This document shows, piece by piece, positions 41,401 to 52,980 of a stretch of DNA of 64,000 bases (the stretch's first letter is position 1; each line of letters opens with the position of its first letter). A model generated the notes under the pieces. The model made no database searches, was not told where the DNA came from, and saw nothing but the letters and a program-made list of their open reading frames with translations. Made by a program: the position numbers and the translations under genes. The stretch spans positions 1,364,001 to 1,428,000 of the forward strand of contig JAGPNK010000003.1 of the NCBI GenBank assembly GCA_020746835.1, given 5' to 3'. This DNA comes from Stachybotrys elegans (taxonomy: Eukaryota > Ascomycota > Sordariomycetes > Hypocreales > Stachybotryaceae).

Positions 41401-44400
41401 CGTCCTATCTTGGGACCCTGTCCCGCCGATACGAAAGCAAGGGCCAGCCACCAGAACACCAGAACATCGCCAGAAGAATCAAAGACGGCCAGTCTTGAAT
41501 CGATATTCATGCTGCTCCTGGGCACTGACTACAGCCACCACGAGCTGTGCTTTCAAACGCCCACCGGCTAATTTGCTTGGGCCTCGCACCCCAGTGTCCC
41601 GGCCGGCATTTCCGAATTCCGCGACGACCCCTTTCTGGTCTTTCACTTGTTTCTTTTTCTTCTCGTCTCCTTCTTCTTCTCCGTCTTCTTCTTTGTCTTC
41701 TTCTCCTTCTTCTTCTTCTTCTCAAACGCTACAATCAGGTCTCAATGGCATCAGCAATTGCCATGAACCATTCAAGAAGCAAGTAGGCCGCATTGCCCCT
41801 TTCTTCTCCTGACAGCGCACGCAAGGAAATTATGTGTCTGCCCAGCATGCTTGTTGTGATTGATTATCCTCGCCCAATTTCCTCACCGCACCTAATTTTT
41901 TCTTTTTCAGACACGCGTCCTCGTCATCATCACTTGCATGCACCGGAGAACAGAGCGGCAGATGACCAGGGCGCCATCTTCCAATGCTGCGAGCAATACA
42001 GCTTCTACCCGCCGCGAAAGTGAGGCCACAGACGCCATCCAATGGTTTTTGTTTTATTCTATTCTAAATTTTTTCTCCCTCTCCTTACCCCTAGATCCCG
42101 CTAATATCCCACGCCAACAATCCCATCGAAATGGTGATCAGCACTGGGAAAAGCCATCGCGTGTCTGGGATGATGGAGGGGCGTTTTCCCGTCTTTCCAG
42201 CCACCCCCTCCCCCTTCTCTCCTATTCTTACTTCGGCCGCCAGTAATTTAGGAGTAAGTACATACATCTAGTACAATACAGGTAGTACGTGGCCCAACCA
42301 ACGACCTGAACGCAGAAGCTGGCCACGCCCTTCCATCCTCGTTGCATCATCGCTCTTAGTCGGGTTGCAACCTATCATCAATAGCTTCTACCAAGCATGC
42401 TGGGGCAAAGGTCAAAGATTATTGACAAATTGTCGCATAGTCCCCATCCAGACTATCGACACAGCCTCCTCCTTGGCCTGGCAACCTGTACAAAGACAGC
42501 CACCCATCTCGTTGGCAAGCGCTTGGCTGGGGCTATCGTTGAGCTGATCCCAAGGCTAACACCGCCATCCGATGCCTTTCCGAGCGCTAAATCTCGACCT
42601 GTGCAATGATTGGTACTCGCGTCAACGGCCCCAAAACCCAACGCCATCCGTAGGTTGTTATTCCATCTCTTCAATATGTTGAACCTCTTGCTAAGTTCCC
42701 GTTTACCGCCGCCCTACTGAACCCGGGCTGTCTGTCATATGATTCCTATTTAGATAGTATCATTATTACCTTTTTATCCATGTAGGGGACGCAATCCCAC
42801 ATGCTAGTCTCTCGACACAATCATGGACCGAGCATGTGTGGCTCTGCACCCGCATCCATCCATCCATTGTCCAATCACCAATCTAGCCAGCCATCCATGG
42901 GTGCCTCTTGCGTCTTGCGTCTACGAACATACGTTCGACCTACATATATGATATATGCTACGGTAATATGATGGCTGGAGAGAGCGGGGTTTTCTGCAAG
43001 ACGCCTCTCCTCCTACATCACCCACACGCAAGCGACCGAGACATGGCGTAACCGCATCAAACCCAGCATGTCTGTCTCAGCTCTCCTCTTCTCTGCCGAG
43101 ACACCCACGCCGCTTCCGGCCACCCGGAAGCGAAACGGAGAATCCCTACGCCTGGTGAGCTTCAAACTCTACTTGCTCCTCCTCAGGAAGCATTCAGCAC
43201 GTGGGATTGAGCAATGCCTATCTATCCCACCACACAACCTAGGCTCATCGAGTGCAGCGCACAGAAAAGGAATCAAAGGGGGAAAACAGGAAAATAAAAT
43301 CCTCAACCTTGCCCCGGGGCTGGCTTGCTTGCTGAAGGTTGTCACACTACCTATCTATCAACCCACTCCTCCCTCCCTCAGCAGCCGAGTCCAAGATGGC
43401 GACAAGTCACGGGCCCGATTGATAGAGTGTAACAATGCACGCAACCCATGGCGCATCGCCATCTATGCGGGCTTGTTGCTGCCGCTGTAGTCGCCGTGCA
43501 GGACGGAGGACCCCCTCGTACATGCATCTACCAGGGCTGGGTTCCGCCGCCCTTCTTTCTATCTTCCTAGCTGCAGTCGGCATCTTACCACCTGCCGTTG
43601 CTGATCTCTCTTATCTGTGCAACTCCGCCATTCCTGCTATCAGCGCACGGCAGTTGGTATTGGTTGCCTCGCCTCACACGGGGACCTCGTACTCCCTTTC
43701 TATCGCGCTGCTTCATTCATCATGAATGGATGCCCTTGATCGAAGAGGCCGCGCAACCACATCTGAACAGATTGCCGAGCCCAAACAATGGATGGGCCAT
43801 TCTAGCCCGGGCCCGACTCGGGGCCTCTTTTTGGGTTTTCATGGCCGTCAAGGGTTCAGCCAGCCACACAGATCTTGAACTACTTCTCATCCCCATACCA
43901 TGAGAGAGAACCCCAAGGAACCCGTGGTCCACACCACCTCTACCCCAACCAAGGTCTACACAAAGCTGACACTTGCTAGCGACGCCACAGCCTAGGGCAG
44001 CTCGAGATCGGGGTCCCCATCACATTGTTGTATGACGGAGTCAAGCTTCATCAACATCTTGTCCGTCCAACCTTGTCTAGAGTAGCAATTCTAATCTCTG
44101 CCCACCGTCGCTCCAGGACGATATTATTTCAAGCTGGCCAGCGCTACAACTATCTTTTATCTTTGGTACAAGATACAGAACATCAGTTGAACCCGCTCAG
44201 ATTGTCACCAGATCAGTCTGGGATGCCTTCACCACCCCCATATCTAGCTATACACTTTGAAGAAGATTCCGAACCACCTGCGCCCTTGTCCCAAGTCTAC
44301 ATGCTAATCCATGCCCTATCATGTCGTCAAACTACAAATAGGACTTGTGATATCTTACAGCGGTAACAGGAAGATCCCATCCTTACCCACACTCTTCATT

Positions 44401-44843
44401 CTAGTGATATACACGCCAACCTGGCTGACTGCCAGATAGCAAACCCCCTATCTTTACATCAAAACACCAACTCAAAGCCATCCACCTTCCCCTCACAAAA
44501 TAGTTATGCATGTATGAATCAGATGTGTCGAGACGCTTGAAGCAGCGTAGAATGTGTCGAGCTTGTGCCTCACGCACACTGCCAGGAACCGGTGTTTGTA
44601 ATAATGTTTGGTGTATATTCCTTGTTGCACATGAATGAATGAAAAAAAAAAAAAGAAATGAATAAACGCCGCGGTGGCCATGCTGACTGAGCTCCTTCTG
44701 GCGGAGCATCTTGCTGTGCGGACTGACTCATTCGAAACCAAGTGCTTTGGATTCCATATGACGCTTTCGCCCAGCGTCCCCTTGACATGAAGAGAAAACC
44801 CGAAAAGTAAAATTATGCCATGATCCCGCCGTTCTCGTTTTGA
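38431..44843. other. 6.4-kb stretch without a supportable gene
   Basis: It lies between the WSC start and the THO2 3' end. Contents seen: a GGAAGGACCA minisatellite (38884-38936), a (GTTTT)n run (40859-40880), CATC tetramer runs (about 40074-40084 and 42851-42867), a long CT-rich tract (41640-41730) resembling a fungal 5' leader, and many short low-complexity open frames. I could not assemble any spliced product with recognisable domains. A long WSC promoter, a noncoding RNA or an unrecognised small gene remain possible. Confidence 0.5.
38884..38936 (+). repeat. GGAAGGACCA 10-bp minisatellite
   Basis: About four to five direct copies of a 10-mer, the last ones diverged (GGAAAGACCA, then GGCAGGGAAG). 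It lies about 450 bp upstream of the WSC start. Confidence 0.8.
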
Positions 44844-47800
44844 TTATCGTCTTGCTCTCTTGTCGCGATCGGTGCTGCTTCCTTCCTCGGTTCTTCTCTT
44901 TCGATTACGATCCTCCCTTGATTCCCGCCGCTCATCAGAACGAGAGCCTCCTCCATCCCGGTGACCACCGCGGCCTCCACGGCCCACCCAGTCTTCTCGC
45001 CCTGCCTGACTATCACTGCGGTGTCGACTTTCGCGGCCATCTCGTCCTCCAACTAGTTCCCGCCCACCGGGTGGAGGTGGCGGGGGCGCTGGCATCGGCT
45101 CTCTACCACCGGCATCTCGATTGGATCGTCTGGACTCGCGCTCCTCCCTTGCATTACCATCGCCCATAGCACCCGAGCGCCTATCTCGGTGCTCACGGAT
45201 ATCCTTGCCGTCACGGTCTCGAGTAGGGCTGCGCTCTCGGTCTCTATCGCGGCTGCTGCGGCGCGAGGAACGGCTCGACCGCTCACCTCTGCCTTCCCGG
45301 TCACGACGGCTCCTGTCCGACTCGCCTCGACCCAACGATGCTGACTCTTCTCCATTAGAAGGTCCGATCCGTCCTGTTAGATCGTGTCGCATAGGATCTG
45401 CGCGCTCGTGACTAGGAGTACTAGCCGGCGATCCTCCTGTCAAGACTTGAACGTCCGAGTCGCCGAGAAGTTGGCGCTGCTGGGATCGCCTTTGACTGCT
45501 GGATCGGCCAGACTCGGGCATAGTAGCCTGTGCTTGTTGAAGCATGTTGTTGATTCCGGCTATCTGGCGTCGGCCACCACCTGACTTGCCTCGCTCATTC
45601 GTCGAGGAAGGTCCAGTTGGTACATCTCGGTCGGTTGCTGGAGATCCTGTCATACTGCCCATAGACATGCGTGGCCCAGGTCCATGGCTCGAGTTAAAGT
45701 CAGGCCGGTCTGGAGTAATTGCAGGCATCGAATGGCGGCCATGGCTTGACGAGCCGGGGCCAGAAGGAGGTTGCGGTCCGCCTGGTGATGGACCCCCAAT
45801 CTGTGCAAGACGGTCAGGATGGACCCCTGTGCTGGGCGGTGGCGGCGGCATGCTCTGTGCTGGAGAAGGTCCCTCTTGCGCAGAGCTGAAGTTGCGATGT
45901 CTGTCACCATGCGGCCCTCCCATATTAGCCGAAGGCGTAGTAGGAGGGCCTCCGCCATCGTAGCCTCGACGCCCGCGCCCAGATGAGGGACCAGTTGGAG
46001 GATGCCTCTCTGGGGTTGGCGCTCGTGGAGTTTCCGGTCCAGGGAAGCGGTTTTCTGGCCGACCACTCATTCCTGGGCTGGCTGCATGACCTCCTCGTGC
46101 AGTGCCACGACCGCGGCCTCGAGGACCAGATGGAATCTCATTATTAGGAGGGACTTGGTTCAGACGACCGTAGTTCTGGTCTTGGAATGCATTCCCCCTG
46201 TGATCAACCCCTTCGTGGCCACCCTGGTGGGGGAACGGCTTGTCCACGGGTCGATCAGAATCTCGCTCTTGGGGTCTCTCTCCTCGATAAGATCCTGGCT
46301 TCGGTGAGCGTTCTCGTGGTCCTCTTGCAGAGGGTCGATGATCGGGCGGTTGGAGACGGCCATGTCGTTCATCAGGCATCCCATTAGGGGGCATAGCCTC
46401 GTGACCGTATCTGCCGCCGCGACGTGGAGAGTGGCCTCTCGGCCCCCTTTCACGTGCTTCATCTCTTGGCGGGCGGGTAGGGGTGTTGTCATTCCGGTCG
46501 CCAATCAAAGCAGCACGCTCGGGGTTGACAATGTCCATGGTATCGTTCGGTCCTTGGCGGCGACCCCGAGTCTGGCGATCCGAGTCAGGGCCTCGGTTCG
46601 GTCGGGGGCCCTCATCCTGTGCAAACAACGCAGCCCTCTCAGGGTTCATCGCCGGCTCTTGACTATCGGCATGATTGGCAGGTGGAGCTGGTGGCAGAGA
46701 TGAGGCTGGCTGATCTGTGAGACGATCTTGAGTCCTCCCACCGCGCCCATCCCTGCCTGATCTTTCGCGGTCATGTTGGTTAGGCCTGGGTGGCAAGTCG
46801 GCTCGTGGACCATCACGCATGGTTTCAGGTCCTCGTCGTTCCGGAAGGTCCCTTTGCCGTTCCTCTGGAAGCCGCCCCTCTCGGCCATCCCTCATTTCCC
46901 TAGCATCTCGAGTCTCCCGGTTGTCCCTCAGCTCTCGAGGGTCACGCGGGTCCCTCGATTCTCGTGGCCCCCGTGGGTCGCGACCGATGCTGACATCTCG
47001 CCGCTCATGGGTACGTCCTTGAGCATATCGCTCGGGCGTAAAATGCCCGGGAATTGGCACATCCGGCCTATTGGGTAGAGTGTGAGGCGGGCGATCCGGT
47101 AGAGAAATAGGTCGCATATCAGCTTTGCCTCCATTGGCGGGCTGTGTCGGTTTAGGGGTTGACGATCGTGCAGGTCCAGATGCCATGCCGTCTTTCCGGG
47201 GCGTATCCCTATTCTGTGACGGCTTGGCAGGAAGCGGTTCCTTTGAGGGGCCAGTGGACTGCGAGGAGCTGTCCATGGCCTGCGACTTGCCATTTCGGCC
47301 ATCATGGACTTCCCCATCCTCCTCTTCATTCGGCCCTGGTTTTGATGACGTTGGTCTAACAATTAGTACGGTGTAGACCACTTGAGATTCGCTTTGATGC
47401 TCACCTGCTTGGTTGGAAATCCGGCGCCGTGGCACGGAGGTTCGACTTGTCGTTTTCTGACTGGGATCCGCCAACCTTATTTGCTATTAACTTCTGTTGC
47501 ACAGTCGTAGGTGATTCACTTACAGCATTAGGTCGGAATGCTTGGACCATGACCCATTTCGACTTTCGCTTCTGCAGTTCGGACATGGCTCCTTGGGCCG
47601 CCACAGATAGATCCACTCTGTGGCCTTCTTCGCCCTCCGTGGCTGTCTTCGAGGCAGCCTCCTGCTTGCTGATCTTCTGAAGCTGGCTCGCAAACTGGGT
47701 GGCCATGAAATCGACTGCAGGGAAGAAATCGAGAACAGACCTGAGTACTGTGATGGCGTTTCTGATATGCATCCATTCTGTCCCGGCCAGACAAGTCTTG

Positions 47801-50800
47801 AGTGCTGTGTTCAGGTTCTTATGCCAACGGAACAGTAAATCTTTGAACTGAGCATGCTCTACGAAGGTCTGGGGATTGCCGTTATCGTCCAGGGTGAGGG
47901 CAAAGCCAAAGTGTGGATGGTCCTTGGGACCTTTGCCCTCCTTCTCGTACGCGCCAACGCGTGGGATTTCGTTGCCAGGAGCATTCTTGTGCCATCGCGA
48001 CAAATCTTCCAGGATCAGCTTAAGGAAGCGTCCCATGTACTCTGCTTCCCGAACGGTGCAGGTAAAGATGAGAGAGCGCAGTCGGTTGGCGTTGAAGAGA
48101 CGATCGTACAAGGCCATTAGCTTGAAGCCGGGTGCATTCCAATCATGCAGAGCCTTGATGAATTTAAACGTGTACTCAGCATCTGACATGGAGAGCATAA
48201 CTCTGGGAATGAAGCATTGCTCCAGCAGAACGTCCGCGACGCTCTCTGGCTTGGCTGCTCGATTCGGAAATGACGTCTGGAACTGCCTAGTCAGATGTGC
48301 TTTCCACTTGCCGAATCTCAAGCCGTGTTCGCTCGATTCCTCCTCGAGCAAAACAGCGGCATCTCGAAGTTCGGTGTGGCGCCGAATTTTCTTCTGCATG
48401 CCTCTGGGCGATGTGTCAGACTTGTCGTTGACGATAGCTGTTGCTTCAGCGCCCAGACGATCGACTTCCTGCTTGTAAATCGCCTCAGGGAAGAAAATGT
48501 CGCCGAGTTGAAGAGTCCAGAACGTCACATAAAGTTCGGGACTGATCTTCTCCTTGACTTCGGCCGTCATGGTATCTTGGACTGCCTCGACTATTGGAGG
48601 CAGTACAGATCGAATGAGAAACGAGCCGTTCGCCTTTGGTTGATGTCCAGAGTTAGTCGGATTTTGAGCTGGTCCTGGCTTGTCTGCACACACCTGATCG
48701 TTGCCTCCATCTGGCGCTGATGCACCGCTCGCTTCCGAGGCCTTGGCTTCTGACATTTGCACATCGCCCTCCTTATCGGCCTCTTGCTGTGGCGGTTTGT
48801 TCGATTTTCTGCTGCTCCAGGGGTATATACGGTGCGCGAGGCTAGCGCGGCCAATGAGGAATGCTAAGCTGATGTCGAGGCCGAATGTTTTCATTAGTTC
48901 GTTGATTGAAGGAACCAGAACATCAAAGGCCTCCGGTTCGAGGTTGCTCCACAAGAAATCGAGGTATTGAATCAGAGTTTGGTGAGAATCGTCAATCACA
49001 GCTGACAGATACTTGATATGGGCCTCTTCCTCGGGCACCTTGTAGATGGCGGCTTGTCGGTACTGTGCCATGTTGATGAGGAAGCGTGAAGCGAGTTTCG
49101 AATCCGTTAGGGCTTGCATCAATCGAGTAGCGCTCTTGACGTTGTCGAATCGTTTGTCTTGCCCGCGAATGAGAGTATGGCGGCGAAGAGCGCTGCCACC
49201 TGCCATGGACAAGATCTGGTAGTCGGTGAAATCGGTCAAAGTCACAATGCCGCCCATTGTCGAGATGAACTCCTTGAGGATGATGAGATCCGTTGAGTTT
49301 CCGCGAAGAAGCTGGTCGTTGACATACTGAAGCACGGGTGTCGAATCCAGACTGGGGTACCTGCGGAAGACTTTGCCGGAGAACCTGGAGAGCGCTTGAA
49401 GCCACTTGCTTGTTGTAAGAGCATGGTCCGCCTGCGTACGGCTTCGGGATTTACCGAGTGAGCTCATCAATGACCAAACCAGAACATCGTATGACAGGTC
49501 TGGAAAGTACTTGGCGCACTCCACGAAAGCCTCAATCAGATTGGGGTAGGATTCCAACTGCTCGAAAGCGACCTTGAAGACAATACCAGGAGAAGAGTAG
49601 CTAGTCTTGGCAAGCTTCTTGGCCATTTCGCCAAGGTTTGTGAGCGATACTCGCTTCATGGTTCCTCTTGTGTCCGAGGTTGCCCTCGCGAAGGCAGCCT
49701 TCATCGAAGGGAGTCGTGAGATTTGACCTTCGAACCACTCAGCGTAGATGGTATAGCGAGTCGTGGTGGGATACAGCTTGAGCAGGTCCCATATCGCGTT
49801 GACGACCGGGGCATTTGCATTCGTGTGGCTTAAAGCAGGTACCAGGAGTCTCTTGAGGAGATCATGCCATCGAGTTAGGTTGGCCTCTGACTTGTCCTCT
49901 CCAAGGCTCTTTGCGCCAATGCTGGCTAGCTTGGCCAAGAGACCTTCATCCCTACCAATGTTGACGCCCGAGAGGTTGAGGAAGGTATTGCAGAGGGTGA
50001 AGACATCATCCACAGTTTGGCATACGGGGATGTTGTCATTCCATTCGTCCCAGTAGAAGCGGTAGGTCTGATTCTCGTTGGTGTCGGTCTTGTCGGGGTA
50101 CGGCCAGCGCCATATCTTCTTGGTGGGGAGTCTGTTTAGACGCACGTTGCCCTTGGGCACGCCACTCTGATCAACATCGGCAATTTGCTTGGTGGGACAC
50201 GAGGCTTGCTTCACCGGTACAGGACGGCTTTCGGCAAAGACCTTTTCCAGCATGAAATGAAGGATGCGGTGGATTCGGTTGAGTACTTCAGGGAAAGTCT
50301 CTGGAATCCAAGGGAAACGCCCAAGAATGAAGAGGGATTCAGGGATGGCGCCAATGGTGAGTAGTTGAATGAGTAGCAGAACCTTCTGTTCAAGGGGCTC
50401 CTTGAGCTTTGGCTTATTTGCGTCATCCTCTGTCGGAGCAGATTTCGTTTCCGCCTCCAGCTTCTTCGGTGGTTCTTTCCGGGGCATATTGGACATGGTC
50501 GGGTTATCGTCGTCGCCCTGAGGCAGAACACCGGCCATGAGCAGGGCATTCATCGGGCCACCACGGGTGGATCTTTCCTCCTCTTCCATCTTTTTCAGTT
50601 GCTGTTCACGAACCTTGTCCATCTCATCATCAACGGGTGACAGATGAGGATAGAGGTCGGTGAGCGATAGGAAGCCGATCTTGATCAGCAATGCTGCCAG
50701 ATAAAGAAGGTTGGCAGGGAGAATGTCGTTCTCATCTCGATGCTCCGAGTTGTAGAATAGCAACTTGAAGCCGAGTAGCTGGGCCGCCACCCGGTTGCCG

Positions 50801-52173
50801 GGAGGAAGTAGTGTCTTGGTCTCCTTGATCCACTGGTCTCGCATGCTCGGCGCCGAGTCTTCATTGCTCTCGCCGTTGGTCAGAGCTGCTTGCTGAAGGG
50901 TGGAGTCGTCTGCCCGTCTGCCACCAAGCTCAAAGAAAGCTGCAAGATGGATTTCTCGAGCTCGCTGCCAAAATTCTGCGTCTCGTCCTGACCTGCTCTG
51001 TATGATCAAGGCTTCGTCTTCTTCCGTAGTAGTCCACTGGGGATACCCAGGTTGTGCCCAGGGCGGCAGGCCACTGAAGTAATTTGGAATGTCTTGATCC
51101 TGTTCAGTTCGTGGCCACCAGGAACTGACCCGCAGCAGCTTGACAAAGAATTTGTATTGCTTGATTAGGACAGCAGCAGCCACATCAAGTGTAACGTCCA
51201 GAACTCGCCCAACGTCGAGATCGAAAGTTCCGATGAGAGCTTTGATTCTTTCGAATGTTTGTTCTGCCATCTCCGGAGGTGGCACAGCAGTGCTGCTGGT
51301 CGTAAATAGTTCTGTGATGAGCTTCGAGTATCCCTCTGTCTCTTCACGAAGAAGGTTATAGTTGGCTTGGCGGTAGAGTTGATTTGTAGCTTGCCTGACG
51401 CCAACCCTGGCAAAGGTGTCCCTAATAAGACCAAGCTGTTGCAGCTGTGGCGCATCGAGAATCTGTCGCATGAGGGCCAAGGAAACGCCCGTCGCGATGA
51501 GGAAGTCGCGTAACGAAGGTCGGTAGAGCTGGGTATCGTTGTCCATAACGACAGCTAACGAATCGAGGAAAAGAGTGTGAGGAGCGAACGCGTAGGAATC
51601 CTTAATTATCTCAGACGTTTCGTCGCCTATGATCTCTTTGACGCATGCACCGGCATCTGCTGGGTCGAGTCGGCCCTCAACTACCGCGTGAACAAACTCC
51701 TCGAACAGTGTCGAGAGCTCAGTGATATCGAAGTCCTCGCGCGACTGAACGCCGTGCTTGATGATCTCACTGCGCCCACGTTCGGCCCAGGTACGTATTT
51801 TCTCGTCTGTGAGGTTATCATAGCGGTAATTCGTCCGGGCGGGCGAAGGAGGCCGTTGCACCACGTCGGAAGGCATCTTTGCGGTCGTCGGGGACGGCGT
51901 AGGAGGCTGCTGAGGTTGGGATGGGGGTCGAGATTGAGGAGCAGGGGCGTGCCTCTGCGACGTGGGAGACTGAACCGGCGTATGGTTCTGGCTGTTCCGT
52001 CCGTAGCCGTGATTCGAGTCTCTTCGGTTGGGACCACGAGGAGGGCGACCACGACCACGACCACTTCCGTCGTCGCGGTCGTGCTGTCCCAGAGGAGTAT
52101 CGCCTGGGCGATGTGGTGAAGGCCTGCTCCCTTCTCCGGACGTCGGACCGCTTCTCTTTCGTTTGGGAGGCAT
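44844..52173 (-). CDS. THO2: THO complex subunit 2 (Tho2/THOC2)
   Basis: Scaffold subunit of the nuclear THO/TREX complex that couples transcription to mRNA packaging and export. Two exons, 52173-47405 and 47355-44844, joined across a 49-nt phase-2 intron, give 2426 aa. The product opens MPPKRKRSGPTSGEG (nuclear-localisation-like) with a Pro/Ser/Gln-rich segment to about 130. The helical THOC2 body then runs to about 1550, with blocks such as YAFAPHTLFLDSLAVVMDND, KIGFLSLTDLYPHLSPVDDE, PWIPETFPEVLNRIHRILHF, MEKSQ-type linkers absent, FISTMGGIVTLTDFTDYQIL, YLDFLWSNLEPEAFDVLVPS and SELYVTFW-type core (SPELYVTFWTLQLGDIFFPE). The region beyond about 1590 is disordered and very rich in Arg, Asp, Gly, Pro and Ser, ending RDKRARR. 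This tail is far longer than in yeast Tho2 (1597 aa). The open frame extends 20 codons above ATG 52173, but only from GTG. Confidence 0.93.
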
Positions 52174-52646
52174 CGATGATAGCTCGCGGCGCGGGGGGGG
52201 ATGGAATGGATTGGCTATTTCATCAGTAACCACCTAAGAAGGGTTCCGGCTTGCGATAAACGTTATGCGACGCAGATGTGTTTGGGGATGGGTCGTCTTG
52301 TCAACGATGGTGGATAAAGGAAATCCGTGAGGAAGGAATGACTGGCGACAAAGAAAAGGGGATGGCTGGGATCGCTGTGATCGCTGCGTTCTCCTAGTCC
52401 CTCGGAATTGAAGAGGTGGATGGATGTCGGGATGGCCTGCTGCGATCCGGAAGTAATGCCTCTCTACAACTGCTCGTCGTGTGACGAAGCTGTTGCTTGA
52501 ATTTGACCAGCACGCGTTTGACGATTCTCCAAAATGGCTGACGAGCTCCACACAAAGACAGCGGAGCCTTCCTTACATAATCTTGAGAGGCTGCCTGGGA
52601 TCCACTATTTCCACATTGTCTGATGCCGGCTCATCTAGCTGCAGCG

Positions 52647-52652
52647 CACGTG
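52647..52652. promoter_or_regulatory. CACGTG (CBF1/bHLH-type) box
   Basis: The CACGTG core is followed by A, so the minus strand reads TCACGTG, the core bound by yeast Cbf1 with Met4/Met28 at sulfur genes. It is 329 bp upstream of the MET2 start. Use by this fungus is inference. Confidence 0.4.
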
Positions 52653-52709
52653 ATCTTCAACAGCTATCATGTCATCATCAAATTGAATTTTAGCTCGCTG
52701 CTAATTGGC

Positions 52710-52716
52710 TGACTCA
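52710..52716 (+). promoter_or_regulatory. TGACTCA (GCN4/CPC1) site
   Basis: A perfect seven-base match to the Gcn4/CPC1 binding site, 265 bp upstream of the MET2 start. General amino-acid control of homoserine metabolism makes this location plausible. Confidence 0.5.
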
Positions 52717-52980
52717 TGAGAATCAGAGGAGCCGATATAGGAACGGGATGGCTTTTCCCACCACAACATCTCGTCACAGTGTCCCGCATCACGGAGTCTA
52801 TAAGACGGCATAGACCCAATCTACGAGCATTCCCTCGCATCTTCTCGCATTCATTCATACCTTTCCTTTTGCTGAATCATCTGTTTGAGCAAACAAGTAG
52901 CCGGTTCCATTGACAGCCGCTATTCGACTGCGAGCCCAGACGCTGGCTGAGGAAAAGTGAATCACGGCTGTCTCTTAACA

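Larger units (their letters stand above)
52174..52980. promoter_or_regulatory. divergent THO2-MET2 promoter region
   Basis: These 807 bp separate the two start codons. A perfect TGACTCA and a CACGTG box lie within it, described separately. No other gene is seen. Confidence 0.6.

Noticed and set aside
41285..41812. 175-codon plus-strand frame with poly-Ser stretch
   Set aside because: The second half is a translated CT-rich tract; no ATG-supported, conserved-looking content.
43068..43490. 140-codon ATG-initiated plus-strand frame
   Set aside because: It has an ATG but no domain, signal peptide or spliced continuation; composition resembles flanking noncoding sequence.
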